Origin: Clostridia bacterium
Lineage (GTDB): Bacteria; Bacillota; Clostridia; Oscillospirales; Ruminococcaceae
Length of the DNA stretch: 11,049 bases
Direction: 5' to 3'
NCBI GenBank assembly: GCA_003246805.1
Contig: QKDG01000037.1
Coordinates: 1-11,049 of the forward strand
Within the stretch, counting starts at the first letter, position 1. Each line of letters starts with the position of its first letter. The notes under the pieces were generated by a model. It did not search any database, was not told where the DNA came from, and saw only the letters and a list, made by a program, of their open reading frames with translations. The position numbers and the translations under genes are program-made. Shown one piece after another: positions 1-7,013 of the stretch.

Positions 1-120
1 AACACAACCCTAAAAACTTCCTCATTCAGTATACCTATAACAATTTACAGCCCTGCATATAATAATGTATGGACATATGGCTCATACTCTGTTGCAATAA
101 ACGTTTCTGAAAAAAATTAG
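1..120 (+). CDS. C-terminal fragment of an unidentified protein
   Basis: The frame beginning at base 1 is open and ends at a TAG at 118-120, giving 39 C-terminal residues; the start lies outside the window. The fragment is rich in Ser, Thr, Tyr and Asn with alternating hydrophobic residues (for example SIPITIY and YSVAINV). That pattern fits a beta-strand-rich secreted or surface domain, but this is inference. No family is recognised. The stop is 14 bases before the next ATG, and that gene's ribosome binding site lies in the gap, so the two are probably co-transcribed. It could be a chance open frame, but the in-phase stop just before a good ribosome binding site favours a real gene end. Confidence 0.5.
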   Translation, partial: NTTLKTSSFSIPITIYSPAYNNVWTYGSYSVAINVSEKN

Positions 121-134
121 TTTTAAGGAGATTT

Positions 135-1721
135 ATGCCATTAATAGTTTCACAAATTCAAGCAGGATTATATGACGATAAAGATACAATTATCAGAAAA
201 GCATTATATAAAACGGGCTTGAATAGCTCATGCGTGATTAACTCAGATATTTATAAAACCTCATTGGATGCAAGAAAGCAAAATAATATCCATTTTGTGC
301 ATTCTGTAATTATTGAGCTTGATAATCCCGATACCGAACAAAAAATTTCTGACAAATTTGCCTGTTGTTCTTTTATTGAGAGCAATAGGCTTTCTCCTGT
401 TATATCAACGAATAAGCGAAGCGGTGAAATAGTTATTGCTGGTTTTGGCCCTGCTGGAATGTTTGCGGGGCTTATTCTTGCTGAATATGGGTATAAGCCT
501 GTAATTTTTGAAAAAGGTGAGCCTATTGACGAACGTATAAAATCGGTAAATTCATTCTGGAACGGTGGCGAGTTAAACGAAAACTCGAATGTTCAGTTTG
601 GTGAGGGTGGAGCAGGCACTTTTTCTGACGGAAAGCTTACAACACGAATAAGTGACCCTTTGTGCAGATTTGTTCTTGAAAAATTTGTTGAGTTTGGTGC
701 ACCAAAAGAAATTTTGTCAAAATCAAAGCCACATATTGGTACAGATAATCTTAGAAAAATAGTAAAAGCTATAAGGAACAGAATTATTCAGCTTGGTGGA
801 AAGGTTATTTTCAACTCAGAAATTAGTGATTTTATAATAAAAGACAACGAATTGAAGGGAGTTTCGTCAAACGAGAATAGTATTAATTGCCAGGCTTTAA
901 TTCTTGCTGTTGGTCACAGTGCACGAACTACATTTGAGCATTTATTGGAAAAGGATGTTTATATAGAGAATAAACCATTTTCAATAGGCGCAAGAATTGA
1001 ACACAGTCAGGATGATGTAAACCACAGCTTGTATGGAAAATATGCAGGAAATCCTTATCTTCCACAAGGTGAATACCAGCTTTCGCACAGGCAAAACGAC
1101 GGACGTGCTGTCTATACTTTTTGTATGTGCCCCGGTGGACTTGTTGTTCCTTCTTCAAGTGGAAAATGCACAATCGTCACTAATGGAATGAGTGAATTTT
1201 CAAGAAAAGAAAAAAATGCGAATTCTGCCCTTGTTGTTTCTGTATCACAAGATGATTTTGGAAAGCATCCCCTTGCAGGAGTTAATTTTGCAAAAAGCAT
1301 AGAAAAGCAAGCTTTTGAATTGGCTGGGGGCAATTATTGTGCCCCGGCTACAACTGTCGGTAGATTTCTTAACCGGGCAGATAACAGTTCAAAATACGTT
1401 TTGCCATCGTATAAAAGAGGAACAGCTGACTGTGATTTTTATAAGCTCTTCCCAAAAGAAATAACCGATATGATGCAAATTGGCCTTAAACTTTTTTCTC
1501 TAAAAATGAAATGCTTCGGGGATATGAACGCCGTATTGACAGCACCCGAAACAAGGACATCATCCCCTGTTAGAATTAAAAGAAACGATTGTCACGAATC
1601 AGTTTCAACAAAAAATCTTTATCCCTGTGGTGAGGGGGCAGGCTATGCTGGTGGCATAATGAGTGCTGCTGTTGACGGTATAAATACTGCATTAAAAATT
1701 ATGCAAAAATATGCCCCTTAA
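135..1721 (+). CDS. FAD-dependent dehydrogenase, COG2509 type (uncharacterised NAD(FAD)-utilising flavoprotein)
   Basis: This 528-residue protein is a predicted soluble flavoprotein. A leader of about 97 residues resembles the small N-terminal domain common in COG2509 proteins. It is followed by a dinucleotide-binding Rossmann motif, GFGPAG at 103-108, with the expected acidic ribose-binding residue E126 in VIFEKG. A conserved FGEGGAGTFSDGKL stretch lies at 155-168 and ILAVGHSAR at 256-264. Near the C-terminus, ETRTSSPVRI at 472-481 and the glycine-rich GEGAGYAGGIMSAA at 499-512 are typical of the family's second FAD-contacting region. The length is normal and no key motif is missing. The substrate of the family is not known to me, so no reaction is assigned. 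The ATG is supported by AAGGAG at 125-130, with only 4 bases between. No membrane segment or signal peptide is seen. A weak hairpin with a T-run follows the stop. Confidence 0.88.
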   Translation: MPLIVSQIQAGLYDDKDTIIRKALYKTGLNSSCVINSDIYKTSLDARKQNNIHFVHSVIIELDNPDTEQKISDKFACCSFIESNRLSPVISTNKRSGEIVIAGFGPAGMFAGLILAEYGYKPVIFEKGEPIDERIKSVNSFWNGGELNENSNVQFGEGGAGTFSDGKLTTRISDPLCRFVLEKFVEFGAPKEILSKSKPHIGTDNLRKIVKAIRNRIIQLGGKVIFNSEISDFIIKDNELKGVSSNENSINCQALILAVGHSARTTFEHLLEKDVYIENKPFSIGARIEHSQDDVNHSLYGKYAGNPYLPQGEYQLSHRQNDGRAVYTFCMCPGGLVVPSSSGKCTIVTNGMSEFSRKEKNANSALVVSVSQDDFGKHPLAGVNFAKSIEKQAFELAGGNYCAPATTVGRFLNRADNSSKYVLPSYKRGTADCDFYKLFPKEITDMMQIGLKLFSLKMKCFGDMNAVLTAPETRTSSPVRIKRNDCHESVSTKNLYPCGEGAGYAGGIMSAAVDGINTALKIMQKYAP

Positions 1722-1728
1722 AATTATT

Positions 1729-1756
1729 AAAAAATTCTGATAATTTCAGTTTTTTT
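1729..1756 (+). terminator. Probable weak intrinsic terminator after the FAD-dependent dehydrogenase
   Basis: CTGA at 1737-1740 and TCAG at 1746-1749 form a four-base-pair stem with a five-base loop. Flanking A and T runs can extend it past a TT/TT internal mismatch. Seven T residues follow at 1750-1756. The T-run and its position eight bases after the stop codon support termination. The short stem makes it weak. Confidence 0.5.
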
Positions 1757-1790
1757 ATGCAATCTTTGATATTTTGATAAATAATTACCT

Positions 1791-1820
1791 GTAATATAAC
1801 TCCTTCATAATGACATACTA
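1791..1820 (+). promoter_or_regulatory. Candidate sigma-G (forespore) promoter for the SASP gene
   Basis: CATACTA at 1814-1820 matches the forespore sigma-G -10 consensus CATNNTA exactly. Eighteen bases upstream, GTAAT at 1791-1795 is a partial match to the -35 consensus GHATR. Transcription would start near 1827, leaving a leader of roughly 37 bases before the SASP start codon. SASP genes of this family are classically sigma-G dependent, which supports the reading. The -35 match is imperfect. Confidence 0.6.
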
Positions 1821-1863
1821 TTAATGCAAACCCCAATAAACAATTTTTTAAAGGAGTGTTATT

Positions 1864-2043
1864 ATGAAAACAAACTATTCTTCACAAGCTAAGCAGAAAT
1901 TAAACCAAATGAAAATGGAATCAGCAAACGAAGTTGGAGTAACACTAAAACAGGGCTATAACGGTGATTTAACATCAAAACAAGCTGGTTCAATCGGCGG
2001 AAATATGGTTCGTAAGATGATTTCAGAATACGCTGAAAAGTAG
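1864..2043 (+). CDS. Alpha/beta-type small acid-soluble spore protein (SASP)
   Basis: This 59-residue protein belongs to the DNA-coating spore proteins that saturate forespore DNA, protect it from UV and heat, and are degraded at germination. The N-terminal signature is visible as ESANEVGV at 19-26. The C-terminal signature is visible as LTSKQAGSIGGNMVRKMI at 36-53, with the hallmark GGNMVRKM. It is at the short end of the family range. Position 20, directly after the Glu where the germination protease is expected to cut, is Ser rather than the Ile or Phe seen in well-studied homologues. The ATG follows AAAGGAG at 1850-1856 with seven bases between. It has its own sigma-G-like promoter and a strong hairpin after the stop, so it is probably transcribed alone. 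It is direct evidence that the organism or its lineage sporulates. Confidence 0.93.
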   Translation: MKTNYSSQAKQKLNQMKMESANEVGVTLKQGYNGDLTSKQAGSIGGNMVRKMISEYAEK

Positions 2044-2064
2044 TATTTTTCATCTCAACCAAAT

Positions 2065-2094
2065 ACAGGGAGCTTCATAAAAGAAGCTCCCTGT
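2065..2094. terminator. Hairpin between convergent genes, probable shared terminator
   Basis: ACAGGGAGCTTC at 2065-2076 and its exact complement at 2083-2094 make a 12-base-pair perfect stem with a six-base loop. It lies 21 bases after the SASP stop on the plus strand. It begins 3 bases after the end of the small minus-strand gene, so it can serve both directions. The downstream T-run is poor on either strand (TTCCTATT on the plus strand). Termination efficiency is therefore uncertain, and a role in 3'-end stability is an alternative. Confidence 0.75.
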
Positions 2095-2096
2095 TC

Positions 2097-2270
2097 CTAT
2101 TCAATAGTGTATTCAAGATTTTTCCATATCAGCCTTGTTCCCTCTTGAATTTCTAACGGTAGCAATGCCCTTGCGACTAAAATCGTATCATCTTCATTTA
2201 AATCTGTTCTTTTTAATATTGCATAATCACCGTCAATTTTAATTACTGAATAATATTTATCCTCAAACAT
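2097..2270 (-). CDS. Small conserved-looking hypothetical protein, 57 residues, last gene of the glycosylation operon
   Basis: The frame reads from an ATG at 2270-2268 to a TAG at 2099-2097. The protein is soluble and acidic, with no signal or membrane segment. Its pattern is YYSVIKIDGDYAIL, an acidic turn (NEDD at 25-28), then VARALLPLEIQEGTRLIW. The pattern 'I-x-G-D-Y-A' followed by 'ALLP...EGT' recalls small DUF3006-like proteins, predicted as small beta barrels; this is a tentative resemblance. The ribosome binding site AGGAG (2283-2279) overlaps the stop codon of the upstream yfhO gene and sits eight bases before the ATG. Translation is thus likely coupled and the two co-transcribed. Function is unknown. 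The good ribosome binding site, operon position and hairpin right after the stop argue that it is real. Confidence 0.72.
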   Translation of the reverse strand: MFEDKYYSVIKIDGDYAILKRTDLNEDDTILVARALLPLEIQEGTRLIWKNLEYTIE

Positions 2271-2281
2271 ACATATTTCTC

Positions 2282-4894
2282 CTAATTATATAGCTTTTTT
2301 AGCAAAACTTCTTTTGACTTATTTCGTTTATCAATAATTAAAATAACTATCAAAACTAATAATCCTGTTAAAGATAAAATTATACCTTTTTTAAAATAGT
2401 CAGGAAAAAACTCCATTGTAACCTTATGAGTACCTTCTGGGACCTCTATCCCGATTAAAGAATTTAATAGAACTGTCGGCTCTACCTTTTCACCGTCAAC
2501 AGTTATATTCCATCCTGGTTCATATGGAATAGATGTGAACATTATCTGATTTTCCTTTGCTGTAATGTTGCCCTCAATATAGGTATCGCTGAAGCTATCT
2601 ATCTGCCATTGATTCTGTTTTAGAAGTTCGATGCTTTCTTCAAAAGCCGATTCATCAAGATAATAAAAATACTGGTCCATCATATAAAGGTCATCTTTTG
2701 TCGGGGTTGCAATAACTGAGATTTCTTCACCCTTTTCAAATTCCCCTAATGGCATAATGCAATAATTTTCAGTTTCATAATAAACTGAGATAAAATTGTT
2801 ATTAACCCACAAATTCATTGTTCTTTCATAATTACTTGGGAAAAACACATAAATAATACCATCGCTTTGTGCCGTAACCTTAAATTCGATATGTGCGTTT
2901 ATCCCCTCGATTGTCGGTGTGTATTTTGTATGGTTGCCAGCGTTTTCTACTGTCATATTTTCATAAATAATATCATCAACAAATAATTTTTTGAATACGT
3001 AGTCTGTTTTATCATTGGTCATTTTGCTGATAATCTGATTTTGATTATAAAAAGGATTTTCAGCTTCAAAATTAACATTTCTTATACTATCGTCTGCCAT
3101 AAAGCCAATTGACAAAGCATATGGGTTTTGATACACCTGTATATCCTTGTTTGTGAAAATATATTTATAATCATACATATCCTTATCTTTATTAAGAATA
3201 TACTTAATGCCAAGAATAGAATCAGTAACCTTTGTAGCACCGTTATACTTTGTATAGTGGCCTCTTGACGTAAAACCAAGCTGCTTTAAAAGCTCAATTG
3301 CTGATGAGTTCATCGTAGAGCTTGAATGTGAAATTCCCTTTAAGCCGAATGCCATAGGGTCATTTACTGTGCGGTGATATGTCTTTTCGCTCCTGTATAA
3401 ACCAGCATCAATTTCTGATATTTTGTCTACGGTTTCCCTTCCATATTCAACATAGCTCTGATACGAAGAATAAGTGCTGTAAACAACATCAATGTCAATT
3501 TTATTTAATGTGTATAAGGAAGCCGTAAATAATTCAACACAAGAAAAAACAAGTGTTGCTATCAAAACCTTGCGTGCTTTATATTTTTTAAAGCACAATA
3601 AAAAAACATAATAAACCGCAAAGACTAAAAAAGACGGCAGTAAAGATTCAATAGGCTTAATATTACTAAAACCCTGCTGTTCGCTATAAATCAAGAACAC
3701 GCACAAGGCTATAAATGTTAGGCTGATTTCTTTAAAAGAAACCCCCTCAAAATTTTCAAATGCTTTTGCTGCTATTATCAGCATAATAAAACTGAATATG
3801 AATGAATATCGAAACGGCAACCAGTTTGGAACCTGAAATCCATGCATAGCAATGTCTGATGTGCTAAGATACATACAGGCATATATTAAAGCTAGCAGTA
3901 CTCCGTTTGCTGCTTTTTCTTTCGCCTTTATATTTTTGTTTAAAAAATATAAAGGAACTAATATAAGCGTCAATGCTCCGCTATAAATAACAGGCAAACC
4001 CTCCGGTCTGACGGTATCATAGCTGTATGGCAACAGCTTTGTTAAAAAAGAAACAAATGTAAACTGAGCTTTCAGTGAAAAATCAGGCTGTGTGAAATCA
4101 AATTTACCAAGCTTTAATGAATTATATATTGGCAAAATTATTATCATTGAGCATAAAACAGCAGTGACAGCAGAAAGTATGAATTTTATCAAGGAAAAAA
4201 CAAAGCTTTTTATATTAGGAAAATCTTCACGTGAAAAAGTATAATAAACAAAATAAGCCCCACAGAAAATTCCCACCATATAACCTATATAGAAATTTGC
4301 CATAAACATCAGCGACAAGGGAATAATAAACCCTGCCAGTCTTCCGTTATTTATCAGATTTTCAAGCCCTAAAATAATTAGCGGCAGATAAATAACGCCA
4401 TCAAGCCACATCGGATTCATCAATTGAACCACACTAAAACCCATTAACGCATATAAGCTTGAAAAAATGATGGTAGTAAAAATCCTGCTTTTTTTGCTGT
4501 TCTTTATGTAAATAGAAAAGGCAAGCGCAGCTGCCCCTATTTTGAATAGTTGCATAAGCTCAAGTGCAAAGAGCATCATTGAGCGTGGCAGTATTACTGT
4601 TATAAAGCTGAAAGGGCTTGCAAGATAGTATCCGAATATTCCAAACATTTCTCCCGATAAATTCCTGCTCCATGAATATATCAGACTGGAATCCCCCCAA
4701 AAAGCATCACGCAAGGCCTCATAATAATATACATACTGCCCGTTTAAATCAAGCACAAGAACAGAGTTATCCCCAAAAGGATGAACCCCGAATGCCGCAT
4801 AAACCAAAAACATTATAATTGAAGGGATTAAAAATATAAGAAAATATATCCACTTTTCATACAGCCATTGCCTTTTTAAGCTATTTTTCATCAT
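2282..4894 (-). CDS. yfhO: YfhO-family multi-pass membrane protein, predicted GT-C type glycosyltransferase
   Basis: This is an 870-residue polytopic protein. After an N-terminal membrane helix (about 17-34), the first outer loop carries LVLDLNGQYVYYYEAL (46-61). This is the conserved YfhO motif, with Asp49 the likely functional acid. About a dozen membrane segments fill the region to about residue 460. An extracytoplasmic, beta-rich domain spans about 465-835, and a final helix near 840-860 is followed by a short basic tail. In Bacillus and Listeria, YfhO proteins work with a CsbB-type enzyme. They transfer a sugar, usually GlcNAc, from an undecaprenyl carrier to lipoteichoic acid outside the cell. 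Acceptor and sugar here are inferred only by analogy. The start overlaps the end of the adjacent glycosyltransferase gene by 14 bases. AGGAG at 4903-4899 lies four bases before the first ATG and seven before a second ATG at 4891, which may be the true start. Confidence 0.87.
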   Translation of the reverse strand: MMKNSLKRQWLYEKWIYFLIFLIPSIIMFLVYAAFGVHPFGDNSVLVLDLNGQYVYYYEALRDAFWGDSSLIYSWSRNLSGEMFGIFGYYLASPFSFITVILPRSMMLFALELMQLFKIGAAALAFSIYIKNSKKSRIFTTIIFSSLYALMGFSVVQLMNPMWLDGVIYLPLIILGLENLINNGRLAGFIIPLSLMFMANFYIGYMVGIFCGAYFVYYTFSREDFPNIKSFVFSLIKFILSAVTAVLCSMIIILPIYNSLKLGKFDFTQPDFSLKAQFTFVSFLTKLLPYSYDTVRPEGLPVIYSGALTLILVPLYFLNKNIKAKEKAANGVLLALIYACMYLSTSDIAMHGFQVPNWLPFRYSFIFSFIMLIIAAKAFENFEGVSFKEISLTFIALCVFLIYSEQQGFSNIKPIESLLPSFLVFAVYYVFLLCFKKYKARKVLIATLVFSCVELFTASLYTLNKIDIDVVYSTYSSYQSYVEYGRETVDKISEIDAGLYRSEKTYHRTVNDPMAFGLKGISHSSSTMNSSAIELLKQLGFTSRGHYTKYNGATKVTDSILGIKYILNKDKDMYDYKYIFTNKDIQVYQNPYALSIGFMADDSIRNVNFEAENPFYNQNQIISKMTNDKTDYVFKKLFVDDIIYENMTVENAGNHTKYTPTIEGINAHIEFKVTAQSDGIIYVFFPSNYERTMNLWVNNNFISVYYETENYCIMPLGEFEKGEEISVIATPTKDDLYMMDQYFYYLDESAFEESIELLKQNQWQIDSFSDTYIEGNITAKENQIMFTSIPYEPGWNITVDGEKVEPTVLLNSLIGIEVPEGTHKVTMEFFPDYFKKGIILSLTGLLVLIVILIIDKRNKSKEVLLKKLYN

Positions 4895-5834
4895 CCTTCT
4901 CCTTTTTTGCGTTATTTCTATTATCTATAATATCACTGACAATATAACGTGGGCGATTTTTAATTTCCTCGTAAATTTTTGAAATATAATAACCGATTAT
5001 CCCTAAGCTGAACATTATTATACTGCTTGTGAAAAGCTGTAAAAGAATAACGGTTGAGAATCCTTCGAGTGACTTGCCCGAAAGTTTATTGTATAGTGTG
5101 TTTATACCCAGTATCAAAGACAATATAAATGAGACTGCACCAATGAATGTGACTATCTGCATAGGTATACTTGTATACGATGTTATGGAACGGATAGCGT
5201 ATTTTATAAGCGATTTTAAAGACCATTTCGTCTTGCCTAACTGACGTTCCTCAACATCATAATAGACAGACTCCTTTTTAAATCCAACCCAGCTTGACAT
5301 AGCCCTGAAAAAAGTCAGTCGCTCCGGCATAGTATTCAATGCGTCAATAACATGCCTGTCCAGTAGTTTAAAATCAGATGCATTTCTCAAATCAAGCCCT
5401 GAGCCTATTCTGATTATCCCATAAAAAAGCTTTGCGCTGATTTTGTGAAAAATACCTTCGTTCCCCCGTGAGGTTTTTATCCCCTCAATTATATCAATAT
5501 CATTATTCTTCCAGATTTTATACATTTCAATTATTTTTTCTGGCGGGTGCTGCAAATCACAGTCCATTATAACACAAGCATTTCCCTTTGCATACCTGAG
5601 CCCTGCAAAAATAGCACTTTCCTTACCGAAATTCCTGCTGAATGTTATCCCAAAAACAGCCGGATTCATTTCAGCATTCCTGCTTATTTCAAGCCATGTA
5701 TTATCTGATGAACCATCATTGATAAATATAATTTCATACTCTATGCTATTATCAATAAGCAATCTTCTGACAATATCTGCCGCTTTACTGATGTTGCCTT
5801 CTTCATTATAAGCTGGAATAATTACTGAAAGCAT
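4881..5834 (-). CDS. CsbB/GtrB-like polyprenol-phosphate glycosyltransferase (GT2 family)
   Basis: This 317-residue protein has an N-terminal GT2 catalytic domain followed by two membrane helices. The start VIIPAYNEEGNI (4-15), FINDGSSDNT (37-46) and the metal-binding DCDLQHPPE (91-99, Asp91 and Asp93) define the nucleotide-sugar fold. RNASDFKLLDR (150-160) and RQLGKTKWSLKSLIKYA (197-213) are typical of the dolichol-phosphate-mannose-synthase-like subgroup (CsbB, GtrB, YkoT). Helices at about 224-246 and 262-285 anchor it. The known reaction is transfer of a sugar from a nucleotide sugar to undecaprenyl phosphate on the cytoplasmic face; the sugar cannot be read from sequence. It overlaps the following yfhO gene by 14 bases, the arrangement expected for a CsbB-YfhO pair. 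A GtrA/GtcA-type flippase is not present in the window. The ribosome binding site GAGGTGA (5845-5839) sits four bases before the ATG. The promoter is a perfect sigma-A consensus. Confidence 0.9.
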   Translation of the reverse strand: MLSVIIPAYNEEGNISKAADIVRRLLIDNSIEYEIIFINDGSSDNTWLEISRNAEMNPAVFGITFSRNFGKESAIFAGLRYAKGNACVIMDCDLQHPPEKIIEMYKIWKNNDIDIIEGIKTSRGNEGIFHKISAKLFYGIIRIGSGLDLRNASDFKLLDRHVIDALNTMPERLTFFRAMSSWVGFKKESVYYDVEERQLGKTKWSLKSLIKYAIRSITSYTSIPMQIVTFIGAVSFILSLILGINTLYNKLSGKSLEGFSTVILLQLFTSSIIMFSLGIIGYYISKIYEEIKNRPRYIVSDIIDNRNNAKKEKDDEK

Positions 5835-5852
5835 GTGGTCACCTCTTTCAAT

Positions 5853-5889
5853 ACAATATGCCCTCGTTTAATTTACAAGGGCATACTGT
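5853..5889 (-). promoter_or_regulatory. Hairpin in the leader of the glycosyltransferase operon
   Basis: TATGCCCT at 5857-5864 pairs with AGGGCATA at 5878-5885 around a 13-base loop. Beyond one mismatch, three further pairs extend it (5853-5855 with 5887-5889). On the minus strand it lies within the predicted transcript, six bases upstream of the GAGGTGA ribosome binding site (5845-5839). There is no T-run after it, so it is unlikely to be a terminator. A role in translation control or RNA stability is possible but unproven. No known riboswitch class was recognised. Confidence 0.45.
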
Positions 5890-5945
5890 TGTATCTGATT
5901 TTATAATTGGCTAAAAGCTATTAACTATTCTTTCCTTTTACTAAA

Positions 5946-5974
5946 ATTATACTGATATTCATTTTAATTGTCAA
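5946..5974 (-). promoter_or_regulatory. Perfect-consensus sigma-A promoter for the glycosyltransferase-yfhO operon
   Basis: On the minus strand TTGACA (5974-5969) and TATAAT (5951-5946) are both exact consensus hexamers separated by exactly 17 bases. Transcription would start near 5939, giving a leader of about 105 bases that contains the hairpin at 5853-5889. The promoter lies in the 164-base gap between the deacetylase stop and the glycosyltransferase start. The three-gene unit can thus be expressed strongly and independently of the deacetylase. I saw no clear terminator after the deacetylase, so read-through may add to it. Confidence 0.85.
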
Positions 5975-5998
5975 CACATTATTCCTTAAAATATCATA

Positions 5999-6862
5999 TT
6001 ATGCAAGTGCTTTATTCATGAATTCGTTTGTAGAAATTCCGCTTGGCCTGTTGTATCGGTTCAAAAGATACAGGCACTCGGGCGATTTTGTTATATAGTT
6101 TGGTTTTTCACTCACTATAAGTGTTGCTTTAAAATTCAAAGATTTTAAAATTTTTTCGCTCTCGGCACAATAAAATCCATAAGGATATGTGTAAAACTGA
6201 GGTGTAACATCGCTGTTCTTATGCAGTTTGTTCTGGACTGCCATAGTATCGCTCCCGAATTCCATCAGATAATCTTTGTATGTTTCGCCTTCGTTTATTG
6301 TGCTTGCTTTTCTTTTTGAATCAATGCTGTGCATTTTATTGCTATGATTACCGATTTCTACTCTCCCTGATTCAACGAGCGTTTTTATATCAGGCCATGT
6401 CAGATATGAATATGTGAGGTTTTTATCTTCAAGCATACTCCATTTTTCAGTATAATCACCGACTACTGAAAAGTTTGCCTTCATATCATATTTTTTTAAT
6501 AATGGCAGAACATATTCAAGGTTATTTAGCTGTCCGTCATCGAATGTTATAACAACTGGATTTTTAGGAAGAGGAATATCATCATACACATAGTTAATTA
6601 AATCACTGATAAAAACTGTTGTATAGTTGTTATCTTTAAGATAAATAAAATCTTTTTCAACATCAATAGGCGATATTACATAATCATTGCTTTTGCTTGG
6701 GTCTTTCAAAACACTGTGATACATTATTATGGGCACTTTTATTCCCAGACTATCTTCAACATTTTTGGCTGACGCTTCAATTATCCTGAATATCAATGCA
6801 AAGAATAAGAAAATTACGATAAAATATATCGTCAACATACGAACTCTGTTTTTTATTCTCAT
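5999..6862 (-). CDS. Membrane-anchored polysaccharide deacetylase (NodB/CE4 family)
   Basis: The protein is 287 residues from the ATG at 6862. An N-terminal basic stretch and one hydrophobic helix (about 9-28) act as a signal anchor, placing the enzyme outside the membrane. The catalytic domain opens with VPIIMYHSV (43-51). TFDDG (106-110) supplies the catalytic and metal-binding Asp pair. NHSNKMHS (172-179) gives the two metal-binding His residues, H173 and H178. YPYG (226-229) is the third motif in the form seen in IcaB/PgaB-like enzymes. The family removes N-acetyl groups from peptidoglycan, chitin-like oligomers or poly-GlcNAc; the substrate here is unknown. An in-frame TTG at 6868 is only one base from the GGGGG ribosome binding site (6874-6870), whereas the ATG at 6862 has seven-base spacing and is preferred. 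The gene lies just upstream of the glycosyltransferase-yfhO operon, on the same strand. Confidence 0.85.
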   Translation of the reverse strand: MRIKNRVRMLTIYFIVIFLFFALIFRIIEASAKNVEDSLGIKVPIIMYHSVLKDPSKSNDYVISPIDVEKDFIYLKDNNYTTVFISDLINYVYDDIPLPKNPVVITFDDGQLNNLEYVLPLLKKYDMKANFSVVGDYTEKWSMLEDKNLTYSYLTWPDIKTLVESGRVEIGNHSNKMHSIDSKRKASTINEGETYKDYLMEFGSDTMAVQNKLHKNSDVTPQFYTYPYGFYCAESEKILKSLNFKATLIVSEKPNYITKSPECLYLLNRYNRPSGISTNEFMNKALA

Positions 6863-6880
6863 ATACAATCCCCCTTTAAA

Positions 6881-6988
6881 ACAAGTATATGTTAATTTTT
6901 TAGTTTTATAAACGTGTGTAAATATTTTATAAAATCTATATTTATTTATTATAAATAAAAAATTTGTCGTAAAATGAAATATACTTGT
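6881..6988. repeat. Ten-base inverted repeat pair flanking the divergent promoter region
   Basis: ACAAGTATAT at 6881-6890 is the exact reverse complement of ATATACTTGT at 6979-6988, with 88 bases between. Each arm therefore reads ATATACTTGT in the direction of its own gene. One arm lies in the deacetylase leader just before its ribosome binding site. The other overlaps the -35 region of the chemoreceptor promoter. It could be a shared operator, or chance in AT-rich DNA. Confidence 0.4.
6941..6959. repeat. AT-only palindrome between divergent genes
   Basis: TTTATTTA at 6941-6948 and TAAATAAA at 6952-6959 form an eight-base inverted repeat around TTA. It sits near the middle of the divergent intergenic region. 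It could be a binding site for a dimeric regulator or simply low-complexity AT-rich DNA. No T-run pattern suggests a terminator for either gene. Confidence 0.35.
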
Positions 6989-7013
6989 ATTTATCGTATT
7001 TTAGTGTTATAAT
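6985..7013 (+). promoter_or_regulatory. Probable sigma-A extended -10 promoter of the chemoreceptor gene
   Basis: TATAAT at 7008-7013 is a perfect -10 hexamer preceded by TG at 7005-7006, the extended -10 signature. TTGTAT at 6985-6990, 17 bases upstream, is a poor -35. Transcription would start near 7020, about 29 bases before the ATG. No motility-type sigma-D motif (TAAA with GCCGATAA) was seen here. The receptor does not look like part of the classical sigma-D regulon. Confidence 0.65.

Noticed and set aside
928..1333. Two overlapping minus-strand open frames inside the flavoprotein gene
   Set aside because: They lie inside a strongly motif-supported coding sequence and show no recognisable protein features.
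5853..5889. Intrinsic terminator after the deacetylase
   Set aside because: The hairpin lies downstream of a consensus promoter and has no T-run, so a leader structure is the better reading.
6863..6868. In-frame TTG start for the deacetylase at 6868
   Set aside because: Only one base separates it from the GGGGG site, while the ATG at 6862 is seven bases away.
6892..6933. Sigma-A promoter for the deacetylase (TATAAA at 6910-6905 with TTTATA at 6933-6928, minus strand)
   Set aside because: The -35 matches only four of six positions in very AT-rich DNA, so it cannot be separated from background, though a promoter must lie near here.
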